Assembly: GCF_005144585.1 (NCBI RefSeq)
Contig: NZ_SSMQ01000033.1
Span: 62,001 to 126,000 of the forward strand
Source of the DNA: Polyangium fumosum
Lineage (GTDB): Bacteria; Myxococcota_A; Polyangia; Polyangiales; Polyangiaceae
Direction: 5' to 3'
Length of the DNA: 64,000 bases
The notes beneath the pieces were generated by a model. The model saw only the letters and a program-made list of their open reading frames with translations, was not told the DNA's origin and ran no database searches. Both the position numbers and the translations under genes were made by a program. Of the stretch, positions 24,081-31,970 are shown piece after piece. How positions within the stretch are numbered: position 1 is the first letter of the stretch; every line of letters starts with the position of its first letter.

Positions 24081-25700
24081 ATGGCAGAGGCCGAGACCTT
24101 GAATTCGCTCTTCCTGGAGGAGCTCTCCGCGCTCGACGCGTTCGCCGCGCGCCGCGAGGCCGAAGGCGCGCTCTCGCTCGGGGCCGAAGATCCCGACGTG
24201 CGCCGGATCCTCGAAGCCCAGGCGTTTTTTTCGGCGAGGACACGCGCCGCCGCCCAGCGCGCGACGGCCGCGGCCGTCCGTCGTATCGCCGCCGGCACGC
24301 TCGACGAGCTGCTCGTGCCGGCGCCCGCGTCGATGATGGTCGAATGCGTGGTCGGCGAGGAGCGCGTCGAGCCCGCGGTCCTGCCGCGAGGCACGCTGCT
24401 CCGCGCGATGTCGGCCGAGGGCAAGGTCGGGCTCTTTGCGATGATGCGTCCGCTCGCGATCCTGCCGATCGACGTCGCGGGCGCGCGGCTCGTCGAGCAG
24501 AACCGACGGCTCTTCGTGCGGATCCGCCTCCGCGCGCGGCGCTCCTGGAAACACGCGGCCACGCTCTCGTTTTACGTGCGGCGCCTCGACGATTACCGCG
24601 CGTCCCTGGCGCTGCACGACGCGCTCTGCCGCCACCTCACGCGCGCCTTCGCCGTCGCCGGCACGGACGGGCCCGAGATCCCCTGTCGCGCCTCGTTCGG
24701 CGCCCCGCGCGCGAGCGCCCTCGAAGACGGCGACGACCGCGGCTCGCTCGCCCGCATTCGCTCGTTTTTCCACCTGCCCGAGCAAGAGCTCTTCGTGCAG
24801 ATCGAGGTGCCGCAGACCCGCGCCCCGTGGGACACGCTCGACCTCTTCCTGGAGCTCGACGAGGAGTTCCCCACGAGTTTGTCGATCTCGAATGATACGT
24901 TTCGCCTGCACGTCGTTCCCGTGGAGAACGCGTGGGTCGATTTCGCCGAGCCGATCCTCTGGGACGGCACGCGGACGACGGCGCCCGTGCGTTCGCCCTC
25001 GCCGCTGCTCGAAGGCGTCGAGCCCGCGGGGGTGCGCGGGGTCTACAAGGCGACGGATCGTGGGCTCGTGCCGCTGATGCCGGCGGCGCTCGCGCAGGAC
25101 GGCGATACGTACGAGATCGAAGAAGGCGACGGGGTGACGGAGCTCAAGCTCTCGATCGACGGCGCCTTCGAGAAGCCCTGCAAGGTGCTCGCGGAGGCCC
25201 GTTTTTCGCAGCCGGTGCTCTGGTCGGCGTCGCCGGGCAAGCTCGCGCTCGGCTTGCAGACGCGGCATTTGCCGGGGGTCTCGTTCCGGCTCGTGGGCAG
25301 CATGCGCGCGCCCGCGGAGAGCCCGCTCGCGCAGGATCCGGCGCGGTGCCTCGACGTGCTGTCGCTCCGCATGCGACCGGCGCTCGGGCGGCGGGATCTC
25401 GTGGGAATGCTGGAGATCCTCGGCGCGAGCGGGGAGGGGGCGTATCGAGGGTTTGCCACGCTCGTCGACGAGCTCGATTCGCGCGAGGCGCCGGATCCGG
25501 CCCGGCGCGCGGGAGGCATTCGGCGCGTGTATCGGCTCGCGGTGCGGCAAAGGACGCCCGAAGAGGCGCCGCTCGTGCGTCGGCTCTCGGCGCAGATCGC
25601 CGCGCTCCTCGACGCGTGGACGGAGGAGCCCGTGGACGTGGAGATCACGACGCGCCCGATGGCGGGCCAGCGCGCGCTCTCCGGAGGGACGAAGGCATGA
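24081..25700 (+). CDS. tssF: T6SS baseplate protein TssF
   Basis: 539 residues. The N-terminus FLEELSALDAFAARREAEGALSLGAEDPDVRRILEAQAFFSARTRAAA is the TssF entry helix pair. The middle has strand-rich repeats (FFHLPEQELFVQIEVP, LFLELDEEFPTSLSISNDTFRLHVVPVENA), ending in VRRLSAQIAALLDAWTEEPVDVEITTRPMAG. TssF forms the wedge with TssG and TssE. Starts 10 bases after the needle gene; its TGA overlaps the tssL ATG (ATGA at 25697-25700). Confidence 0.88.
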   Translation: MAEAETLNSLFLEELSALDAFAARREAEGALSLGAEDPDVRRILEAQAFFSARTRAAAQRATAAAVRRIAAGTLDELLVPAPASMMVECVVGEERVEPAVLPRGTLLRAMSAEGKVGLFAMMRPLAILPIDVAGARLVEQNRRLFVRIRLRARRSWKHAATLSFYVRRLDDYRASLALHDALCRHLTRAFAVAGTDGPEIPCRASFGAPRASALEDGDDRGSLARIRSFFHLPEQELFVQIEVPQTRAPWDTLDLFLELDEEFPTSLSISNDTFRLHVVPVENAWVDFAEPILWDGTRTTAPVRSPSPLLEGVEPAGVRGVYKATDRGLVPLMPAALAQDGDTYEIEEGDGVTELKLSIDGAFEKPCKVLAEARFSQPVLWSASPGKLALGLQTRHLPGVSFRLVGSMRAPAESPLAQDPARCLDVLSLRMRPALGRRDLVGMLEILGASGEGAYRGFATLVDELDSREAPDPARRAGGIRRVYRLAVRQRTPEEAPLVRRLSAQIAALLDAWTEEPVDVEITTRPMAGQRALSGGTKA

Positions 25701-26323
25701 GCGCGACGGGCACGCTCGAACCCCGCGCCTTCGCGGAGATCGTCGCCTGTATCGAGGATACCGGGCGGATCCTCGACACGGCCGTGCGAACCAACAAGAC
25801 ACGCGACGTCGAGGCGCTCCGGGCGAAGCTCCGGAAGAGGCTCGACGATCTCGACGCGAAGCTCGACAAGGTGGTCTCGCCGAGCACCCTGGAGGGGGTC
25901 CTCGTCCCGCTCGTCGTTTTTCTCGACGAGCGTGTGCAGACGCGGCTCGCGCGCGAGGGAGATCCCGAGAGCCCGCCGTGGCCGCTGCTTCAATGGGATC
26001 TGCTCGGCGAGACGGAGGGCGGCGACGAGTTCTTCGAGCGCGCGGCGCTCCTCACGCCGGAGAGCAAGCCCGAGCCGCTCGTGGTCGCGACGTACTTGTA
26101 TTGCCTGGCGTGTGGTTTCGTGGGCCGTCATTTCGACGAACCCCAGGAGATCCGCGCCTGGAAGGAGAAGCTCGCGCGGTGCCTGCCGCGGAGCGAGGCC
26201 CCGGCGAAGACAGGGGCGGCCCCCACGGTCCGGGCCCGGCCCGCGCTGCGGTACGGGCTGCTCGCCCTGGGCGTCGCGGCAGGTTTTCACGCGGTTTTTG
26301 CCCTCGTCAGCCTTCTGTGGTGA
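25697..26323 (+). CDS. tssL: T6SS membrane-complex protein TssL/DotU
   Basis: 208 residues, ATG overlapping the tssF stop. The cytoplasmic helical DotU core has ERVQTRLAREGD, PPWPLLQWDLLGETEGGDEFFERAALL and VATYLYCLACGFVGRHFD (the DotU LYxCLxLGFxGRY block), then one transmembrane helix at the extreme C-terminus (LLALGVAAGFHAVFALVSLLW, about 187-208). There is no OmpA/peptidoglycan-binding extension, so cell-wall anchoring must come from another protein. Partner of TssM and TssJ encoded next. Confidence 0.92.
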   Translation: MSATGTLEPRAFAEIVACIEDTGRILDTAVRTNKTRDVEALRAKLRKRLDDLDAKLDKVVSPSTLEGVLVPLVVFLDERVQTRLAREGDPESPPWPLLQWDLLGETEGGDEFFERAALLTPESKPEPLVVATYLYCLACGFVGRHFDEPQEIRAWKEKLARCLPRSEAPAKTGAAPTVRARPALRYGLLALGVAAGFHAVFALVSLLW

Positions 26324-26335
26324 AGTGCCGAGGGA

Positions 26336-26695
26336 ATGGCGGCCGGAGGCAAGGAGAGTGATCCGCAGTCCTCGCTGCTCGCACGATGGCGAGCGAGCGG
26401 GCGGCGTCCGTCCGCGCCCCCGCCGCCTCCCCGGATCGAGGTCGAGGTCGAGGCCGCGCCCCGTTCGCCGCCTCCGCCGGACGCGGCAGCCTTGCTCGCG
26501 GCCGTCGAGGCGGGCGCTGCGGGCGTCGTGCCTCCGCACGTGCTCGCGCCCTTCGTGAAGCCCATTCGCGACGCGCTCGCGCTCCCGCCCGAGGCGCGGG
26601 ATCCGAAGGCGCTCGCGCTGGCGTTCGATCGGGTGGAGGAGCTGCTCGAGGCCTTTCTCTTCGCCGGGCCACGTAGGCCCGCGGCGGGGGGGTAG
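26336..26695 (+). CDS. Unknown small protein between tssL and tssM
   Basis: 119 residues, unrecognised. N-terminal 50 residues are Pro/Ser/Arg-rich and probably disordered (SGRRPSAPPPPPRIEVEVEAAPRSPPPP). The C-terminal 65 residues are a helical block (DAAALLAAVEAGAAGVVPPHVLAPFVKPIRDALALP ... FDRVEELLEAFLFAG). No export signal or membrane helix. Twelve bases after tssL and 21 before tssM, so co-transcribed and likely part of the machine, perhaps an adaptor on the cytosolic side of TssL/TssM. That role is a guess from position. Confidence 0.7.
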   Translation: MAAGGKESDPQSSLLARWRASGRRPSAPPPPPRIEVEVEAAPRSPPPPDAAALLAAVEAGAAGVVPPHVLAPFVKPIRDALALPPEARDPKALALAFDRVEELLEAFLFAGPRRPAAGG

Positions 26696-26716
26696 GGCGG
26701 CGAGGAGGCGCGCGCG

Positions 26717-29700
26717 ATGCAGCAGGCCGCAGCGCTGGGAGCGTCCTTGAACCCCTGGGTGATCGCCGCGATCGCCCTCGTGGGCGTCTTGCTGCTCGTC
26801 CTCGGCATTTATTTGTTCGTGCGGTCTCGCAAGAAAGCCGGCGAGGAGGCGCCCAAGGTGCCCTCGCCGCGTTCGCTCGACCGGACGTGGGATGATTTCG
26901 TGCGCCGCCTGCCGGAGAGCGTGCAGGGCGCGCCGATCCTCGTCGTGCTCGGCGAGCGTCGGGCCGGCAAGACGAGCGTGATCCAGACAGGGCTCGCGCG
27001 TTCGGGTGCGGCGTCGCAGGTCGCGCCGAGTGACACGTCGGATGCGCGGCTCTCGATGTTCGCGGGCCAGCACGCGCTCGTGCAGGAGATCAGCGGCGAG
27101 CTGCTCGAAGACACGCGGCCCGAGGCGCGCGCTTCGCTCGCCGACCTCTGGAAGCCCATCGCGCTCCGGGTGCCGGTCGTGGTGTTCGTGATCGACGCGC
27201 GCGCGCCCTCGTTCACGCCCGCGGGCCTCCGGCGCCTCGGCGCGCTCGGGCGGGACGTGGTCGATCGCCTCACGTCGCTCCGGCGCGGGCGCGCGCCGCG
27301 GGTGCGCGTCGTTCTTTCGCACCTCGACGAGCGACTCGAAGGGTTCGTCCCGCTCGCGCGCGTGGCGGAGGAGGAGGGACACGCGACGCAGACCTTGAAG
27401 CCCGCGGGCCGGCGCGCGGCGGACCTCGAGGGGCTCCTCGCGCCGCTCGACCCCTGTTTGTCTTCCGCGGTCAAAACGCTGCCGGCCGCGCAGACGGCGG
27501 CGGTGACGAAGCTGCTCGCGGGCGGCGGGGGCAACGTGTTCGTGGCGCTCGAACCGTTCCTCGATGCGTTCCTGGGGAATGCGACGCAGGTCGCCACGCC
27601 CGCGCTCGACGGGATCGTGGTGGCGGGGTTGCCCGAGGGCGCGGACGCGGGGATGGTGGGCGAGCCGCTCGGCCTCGATGCGCAGGCGGTGCAATCCGAC
27701 TTCCATGCGCACGAGCAGCGGCGGACGCTGGGAGCGCTGGTCGTCGGGGCCGCCATTGCGGGGCTCATCGGCGGGCTGTACTTGTGGTACTGGCAGGACG
27801 TGAAGGCCGTGCCCGCGCAGGTCGCGGCCTTCACCACGCTGCGCCCGCCGCGCAACGTGGAGATGGATCGAGCCGAAGGAAAAGCGGCGAAGGCGCTTCG
27901 AGCGGCGCTGCGGCCACGCTGGTGGCCTTTGCGGTACGCGTATCCGAACGCGAAAGAGGAGATCGACCGGCCGCGGACCGAACGCGACGGAGGCGGGGAA
28001 CGCGAGCAGTTCCTCGGGAAGATCCGCGAAGTGTATCTCCTGCCGGCGGCGAGGGCGTCCTCGCTGCCGGTGCGGCTTTATGCGGTGGCGCTGCTTCGGG
28101 CCTCGGAGGATAACGATCTCGGGGAGCTCGCGCTGCGCGACGAGGAGACGTTCGCGCGGGTGCTCGAGGTGCCGGAGCGCGTGGTGGGCGATTACGTGAC
28201 GTTCTCGTATTCGCCGTGGCGGGGCGCGATCGAGGGGCTCGATCAGGGCATTCCGCGAGGCGATTGGGAAGGGTTCTTGGGCTCGCTCGACGAATCCTTG
28301 AAGAAGGGCGCGGTCCCGCCGGGCGAGATCGGCGCGCTCTCGGAGAGCGCGCGCAGGCTCGCGGATGCGCTGCGCGGCGTGGAGGAAGCGCCCTCGCAGA
28401 AGGAGCTCGAGTCGCTGCTCCGCACGGAGAGCCCGGAGGACGCAGACAAACTGCTCGGCCCCGGAGGCAGCCACCAGATCCCGGACTGGGCGCAGCAAAA
28501 GAGCAAGGAGCTCGAAGGGCTGTTCGGCGAGGTCGACAGCTCGAAGATCGACGTGCCGAGCGCGGAGAACCGGACGCTGCGGCAGATCGTGGGGGATCTC
28601 GAGGGGATGAAGTGCCCCACGGGGGACACGGCCTCGAAGGAGACGTTTTCGATCGACAAGAACCGCGTCTATCGCGCGGAGGATTGGGACCGGCTCGTCG
28701 CTTCGAGCAAGTCGTCGGCGTACGTGTTGGGGTTCGTCGACGATGTCCGCGCCAAGCAGCGCTCGCCCTTCTTCGGGCCAAACCAGACGTTCCCCGCGGT
28801 GGGCGCGAGCGACATGCCGGGGCGTGGTCCGAGCCGGCCGCTCCCGGGGCTTTACACGGCGCGGGCCGTCCATGACGAGCTCGTGCCCGCATTCACGAAG
28901 CTCGACGCGGCGCTCACGGGGGCGTGTGTGCAGCAGTCGGCGCGCGACGAGCTCACGCGGCTCGTGCGCGACGGGATGGACTCGTACGCGACGGCCTACC
29001 AGACCGCGCTGTTTTCCTACGTGCAGGGCTTCGGGTTCTCGGCGGGCTCGCTCGCGTCGCTCCGGACCGATCTGCAGGACATGGCCACGCCGAGCTCGTG
29101 GTTTGGTCAGTTCTGGACCACGGTGGCGGAGAATGCAGCGATCGACCCGGGGAGTGATCCGAATCTCGCCATCTTGCGCAATGCGCTCCGCTCGTTCGAT
29201 GCGATCGTGGCGCTCCAGCCCGAGAAGGGCAAACCCGTCAACCTCGACAAGTATTACGCGATCCTGACGCCGCTCCTCGCCTCGCTGGAAGACGGGCCGC
29301 TCCAGGCCGCGGGCGCGCCGCTCGGGGATCGTTTGCCGCTCGTGGGAAAGCTCGGTTTGTCCCTGCTCGACCCCGACCCGAAGCAGCCGATGCCGCAGGT
29401 CAAAGCATGGCTCGACGCGGCGCGGATCCCCGGCGGGGACATGCGGAGGCCGTTCTTCCTGCCGATGAACCAGGTCTACGAGTATGCCCTGACGAACGTC
29501 GAGAAGGCCGTCGAGAAGATCTACAAGAGCGAGATTCGCCCGCTCGGCGAGCCGCTCTGGGCGCGGTTTCCCTTCCTGCCGACGGCGCGGGTCGAGGCGC
29601 CGCCGAGCGAGGTCGATTCGGTCTTCGGCGTGAAGGGCACGATGCGCCTCGCGTTCAACGACGGCGTGGCGCCGGCCGCGCGGCGGAGCGACGGCGGGGC

Positions 29701-30265
29701 GTGGGTGGCGAAGCGGCCGCTCGATTATCGCGCCGTCGCGCTCCCGAAAGAGGCGCTCGAGGTCGGCGGCTGGTTCGATGGTCTTTCGGGCCTGCTCTGG
29801 GACGAGGCGGGCAAACCCAAGGCGATCGCGCTTTTGGTGCGGCCGCATGCGCTGCCGAAGGTGGAGCGGGACGATCGCGTGGCCGTGACGATGTCCTCGC
29901 TCAGCGCGGGGGAGACGACGGTCGCAGGGTTCAATCAGGTGCCGGCGTGGAAATCGCTGCCCGTGCCCTGGTCGACGTCGACGCCGGCGACCGTGAGCGC
30001 GGAGCTCACCGACCTTTCGAGCGGCGGCAAGACGTCGCGGTCGCAAGAGGGGACGGGCGACGCGTGGCAGACGCTCCGGCTCGTTTGTGAGGCGTCGGCG
30101 TGGCGGGGCTCGGCGGTGTCGTGGATGCTCGGCGCGCGTGTGGCCTTCGATCTCGGCTCGGATCCGTGGGACGTGCTACTCCCGCCGCCGAACCACGGCG
30201 CTCGTTGCCCGTCGCGGCCGCCGCCCTCCACGACGCTAAGTGGACAAGCCTCGACGCCTCGTTGA
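26717..30265 (+). CDS. tssM: T6SS membrane-complex protein TssM/IcmF
   Basis: 1182 residues. Transmembrane helix 1 at about 13-36, then a cytoplasmic NTPase-like domain with Walker A VLGERRAGKTS (about 76-87) and the VFVIDARAPSF strand. A second helix at about 336-358 (LGALVVGAAIAGLIGGLYLWYW) and a long periplasmic domain follow. TssM connects TssL to the outer-membrane lipoprotein TssJ. The GKTS loop is intact, suggesting nucleotide binding. Its N-terminal pair of helices is spread further apart than usual because the NTPase domain sits between them, as in full TssM proteins. Stop overlaps the possible tssJ start. Confidence 0.92.
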   Translation: MQQAAALGASLNPWVIAAIALVGVLLLVLGIYLFVRSRKKAGEEAPKVPSPRSLDRTWDDFVRRLPESVQGAPILVVLGERRAGKTSVIQTGLARSGAASQVAPSDTSDARLSMFAGQHALVQEISGELLEDTRPEARASLADLWKPIALRVPVVVFVIDARAPSFTPAGLRRLGALGRDVVDRLTSLRRGRAPRVRVVLSHLDERLEGFVPLARVAEEEGHATQTLKPAGRRAADLEGLLAPLDPCLSSAVKTLPAAQTAAVTKLLAGGGGNVFVALEPFLDAFLGNATQVATPALDGIVVAGLPEGADAGMVGEPLGLDAQAVQSDFHAHEQRRTLGALVVGAAIAGLIGGLYLWYWQDVKAVPAQVAAFTTLRPPRNVEMDRAEGKAAKALRAALRPRWWPLRYAYPNAKEEIDRPRTERDGGGEREQFLGKIREVYLLPAARASSLPVRLYAVALLRASEDNDLGELALRDEETFARVLEVPERVVGDYVTFSYSPWRGAIEGLDQGIPRGDWEGFLGSLDESLKKGAVPPGEIGALSESARRLADALRGVEEAPSQKELESLLRTESPEDADKLLGPGGSHQIPDWAQQKSKELEGLFGEVDSSKIDVPSAENRTLRQIVGDLEGMKCPTGDTASKETFSIDKNRVYRAEDWDRLVASSKSSAYVLGFVDDVRAKQRSPFFGPNQTFPAVGASDMPGRGPSRPLPGLYTARAVHDELVPAFTKLDAALTGACVQQSARDELTRLVRDGMDSYATAYQTALFSYVQGFGFSAGSLASLRTDLQDMATPSSWFGQFWTTVAENAAIDPGSDPNLAILRNALRSFDAIVALQPEKGKPVNLDKYYAILTPLLASLEDGPLQAAGAPLGDRLPLVGKLGLSLLDPDPKQPMPQVKAWLDAARIPGGDMRRPFFLPMNQVYEYALTNVEKAVEKIYKSEIRPLGEPLWARFPFLPTARVEAPPSEVDSVFGVKGTMRLAFNDGVAPAARRSDGGAWVAKRPLDYRAVALPKEALEVGGWFDGLSGLLWDEAGKPKAIALLVRPHALPKVERDDRVAVTMSSLSAGETTVAGFNQVPAWKSLPVPWSTSTPATVSAELTDLSSGGKTSRSQEGTGDAWQTLRLVCEASAWRGSAVSWMLGARVAFDLGSDPWDVLLPPPNHGARCPSRPPPSTTLSGQASTPR

Positions 30266-30731
30266 TACTGCCCTCGTGCGAGGCCACGCGTCCCTCTGCG
30301 GCCTGACCGCGCTTCTCGTCTCGGCGCTCGGGGCCGGCTGCGCGTCGTCGAAGGCCTCCCACGTGGATCTCGTGCTGCGCCCGGCGGCCGACGCGAATGG
30401 CGCGCGCTCCGTGTACGTGCTCGCCCGCGCGATCGACGAGAAGACGTTCGGCGTGGAGTCGTACGAGTCCGTGGCGGCACGGGTGACCACGCCCGACGAA
30501 TCGGTGCAGACCTCGGTGGTGGTGCTGCCCGGGCAGACGAAGGTGATAAAGGTGCCGGTGCCGGAGAAGGGGACGCTCGCGATTTACGCGCTCCTCGAAC
30601 GGCCCGACCGAGACGCGTGGCGGGTGCTCCTGTCGTCACCGCCGCCGGAGAAGCTCGAGATGCGGATCGAGCGGAGCAGGCTTTGCCGTGTCTCGAAATC
30701 GGACGAGGTTTGCGTGCCGGAATCGCGCTGA
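30240..30731 (+). CDS. tssJ: T6SS outer-membrane lipoprotein TssJ
   Basis: 163 residues (from GTG 30240, overlapping the tssM end) or about 151 from GTG 30276. Signal peptide LTALLVSALGAGC with lipobox at the Cys. The mature part is a beta-sandwich (HVDLVLRPAADANGARSVYVLARAIDEKTF, TSVVVLPGQTKVIKVPVPEKGTLAIYALLERPDRDAWRVLL) typical of TssJ, which holds the TssM tip at the outer membrane. Last gene of the T6SS operon. Its final 96 bases overlap the end of the convergent haem-motif lipoprotein gene. The 30276 start is attractive because the signal peptide would begin with MRGHA. Confidence 0.82.
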   Translation: MDKPRRLVDTALVRGHASLCGLTALLVSALGAGCASSKASHVDLVLRPAADANGARSVYVLARAIDEKTFGVESYESVAARVTTPDESVQTSVVVLPGQTKVIKVPVPEKGTLAIYALLERPDRDAWRVLLSSPPPEKLEMRIERSRLCRVSKSDEVCVPESR

Positions 30732-31508
30732 CGCGGGGCGGGGGCCTCCTGCGAGGGACGCGACGTAGGCCCTGGCGGCCGCCTCGGGCCACCTTTGGGG
30801 CTCGTCGTTCGTGTGGCAGTAGGGGCAGCTCTCTTCTTCCGTGTCGTCCACCTCGGGCCACCAATTGGGCTCGTTGTCCGTGTGGCAACTGGAGCACTTT
30901 TCCCTGATCTCGCGATCGATGGGCCCGACGAAGGGGTCGAGGGTGACGTCGCAGAGCTGGCCGTTGTTGTCCGGATCGATGTGGATGCCCATGAACGGGA
31001 TCTCGTTCGTGTTGACTTCGACGACCTGCGGGGTTCCGTCGTCGTTCGTGAGGCCTTCACACGGATACTCGCCCGGGGGAATGGGCGAGACGGCGTTGAA
31101 CGGAGGCGTGCCGCTGCTGCAGCTCACGGCGACGCGTTGCACGTTGCACGCGGCGGGCACCACGCCGGTCGTGACGATCTCGGCCTCGCAGCCGCACCCC
31201 ACGGCCGAGCTCAGCATGGATTCGAGCCCCACGCCTGGGCCGTAGATCCAGGCCGCGGTGAGGCAGCCGAAGGCCGGGTTCGAATTCACGTTCGCGACGC
31301 ACGGGGGCGGCGGAGGTGGAGGGGGCGGGGGCGGCGACGTGGGGTTCGTGGGCACGATGGTGATGCCCTGGAGGTCGCTTTCGGGGGCGTCGCCGATGAA
31401 CACGGCGTCGCCGTCCCCTGCGGAGAGGCACGCGGTCGCGCCCGCGCAGGAGGCGGCGAGCAAGAGGAGGTGGGTGAAGGGAAAGCGGCTGGAAAGAGGC
31501 GGGCGCAT
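30636..31508 (-). CDS. Lipoprotein with two c-type haem (CxxCH) motifs
   Basis: 290 residues. Start ATG 31508: signal peptide RFPFTHLLLLAASCAGATAC with lipobox. A polyproline linker (PPPPPPPPPPP) follows. The C-terminal region has CSSCHTDNEPNWWPE and CPYCHTNDEPQRWPE, an internal duplication with one CxxCH each, suggesting two covalently bound haems. Earlier cysteines (VGCGCEAE, SCSSG) may form disulphides. A periplasmic electron carrier or haem sensor is plausible. Its 3' end overlaps tssJ by 96 bases on opposite strands. The 21-bp array begins 39 bases before its start codon. Confidence 0.8.
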   Translation of the reverse strand: MRPPLSSRFPFTHLLLLAASCAGATACLSAGDGDAVFIGDAPESDLQGITIVPTNPTSPPPPPPPPPPPCVANVNSNPAFGCLTAAWIYGPGVGLESMLSSAVGCGCEAEIVTTGVVPAACNVQRVAVSCSSGTPPFNAVSPIPPGEYPCEGLTNDDGTPQVVEVNTNEIPFMGIHIDPDNNGQLCDVTLDPFVGPIDREIREKCSSCHTDNEPNWWPEVDDTEEESCPYCHTNDEPQRWPEAAARAYVASLAGGPRPASARFRHANLVRFRDTAKPAPLDPHLELLRRR

Positions 31509-31970
31509 TCCAAGGGTACGCCCGTCGACCGCAGCCGGTTTCACCCGGAGACGCGCGGACCGGGCTTGGAGACGCGCGGACCGGGCTTGGAGATGCGCGG
31601 ACCGGGCTTGGAGACGCGCGGACCAGGCTTGGAGACGCGCGGACCGGGCTTGGAGATGCGCGGACCGGGCTTGGAGATGCGCGGACCGGGCTTGGAGACG
31701 CGCGGACCGGGCTTGGAGACGCGCGGACCGGGCTTGGAGACGCGCGGACCGGGCTTGGAGACGCGCGGACCGGGCTTGGAGACGCGCGGACCAGGCTTGG
31801 AGATGCGCGGACCAGGCTTGGAGATGCGCGGACCGGACTTGGAGACGCGCGGACCGGACTTGGGCACGCGCGGACCGGACTTGGGCACGCGCGGACCGGC
31901 CCGTGTCGAAGACGAGATCACGCAAGAGGACAATCCCCGGTAGGGTTCGAGCAGCGCCGCCTCCTCGGCG
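31509..31970. other. Intergenic region carrying the second 21-bp array
   Basis: The stretch is almost filled by the 17-unit repeat (31547-31903). The 38 bases before the lipoprotein ATG hold a weak ribosome site. The remaining 67 bases up to the C25-like peptidase stop hold nothing recognisable. Confidence 0.6.
31547..31903. repeat. 21-bp tandem repeat array, 17 units
   Basis: Units of GGAGACGCGCGGACCGGGCTT, with single-base variants (GATG for GACG, CCAGGC for CCGGGC, CTTGGGC at the far end). The last two or three units have drifted (GGGCACGCGCGGACC). The frame through it stays open on the minus strand (SARLQAR heptapeptides), upstream of the lipoprotein ATG, but without a start signal. Confidence 0.9.

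Noticed and set aside
21741-25802. Long minus-strand open frame opposite vgrG and tssF
   Set aside because: Antisense shadow in high-GC DNA, no domains.
25043-30046. Long minus-strand open frame opposite tssF to tssM
   Set aside because: Composition is Arg/His-rich with no motif; the plus strand gives clear T6SS proteins with coupled starts.
13169-30731. clpV gene within the T6SS locus
   Set aside because: No frame shows paired AAA+ Walker motifs of ClpV; the only Walker A sites on this strand belong to TssM.
31547-31903. CRISPR array
   Set aside because: Tandem units with no spacers.
31509-31925. N-terminal heptapeptide-repeat extension of the haem-motif lipoprotein
   Set aside because: The signal peptide at 31508 would be internal, and no ribosome site supports the upstream ATG.
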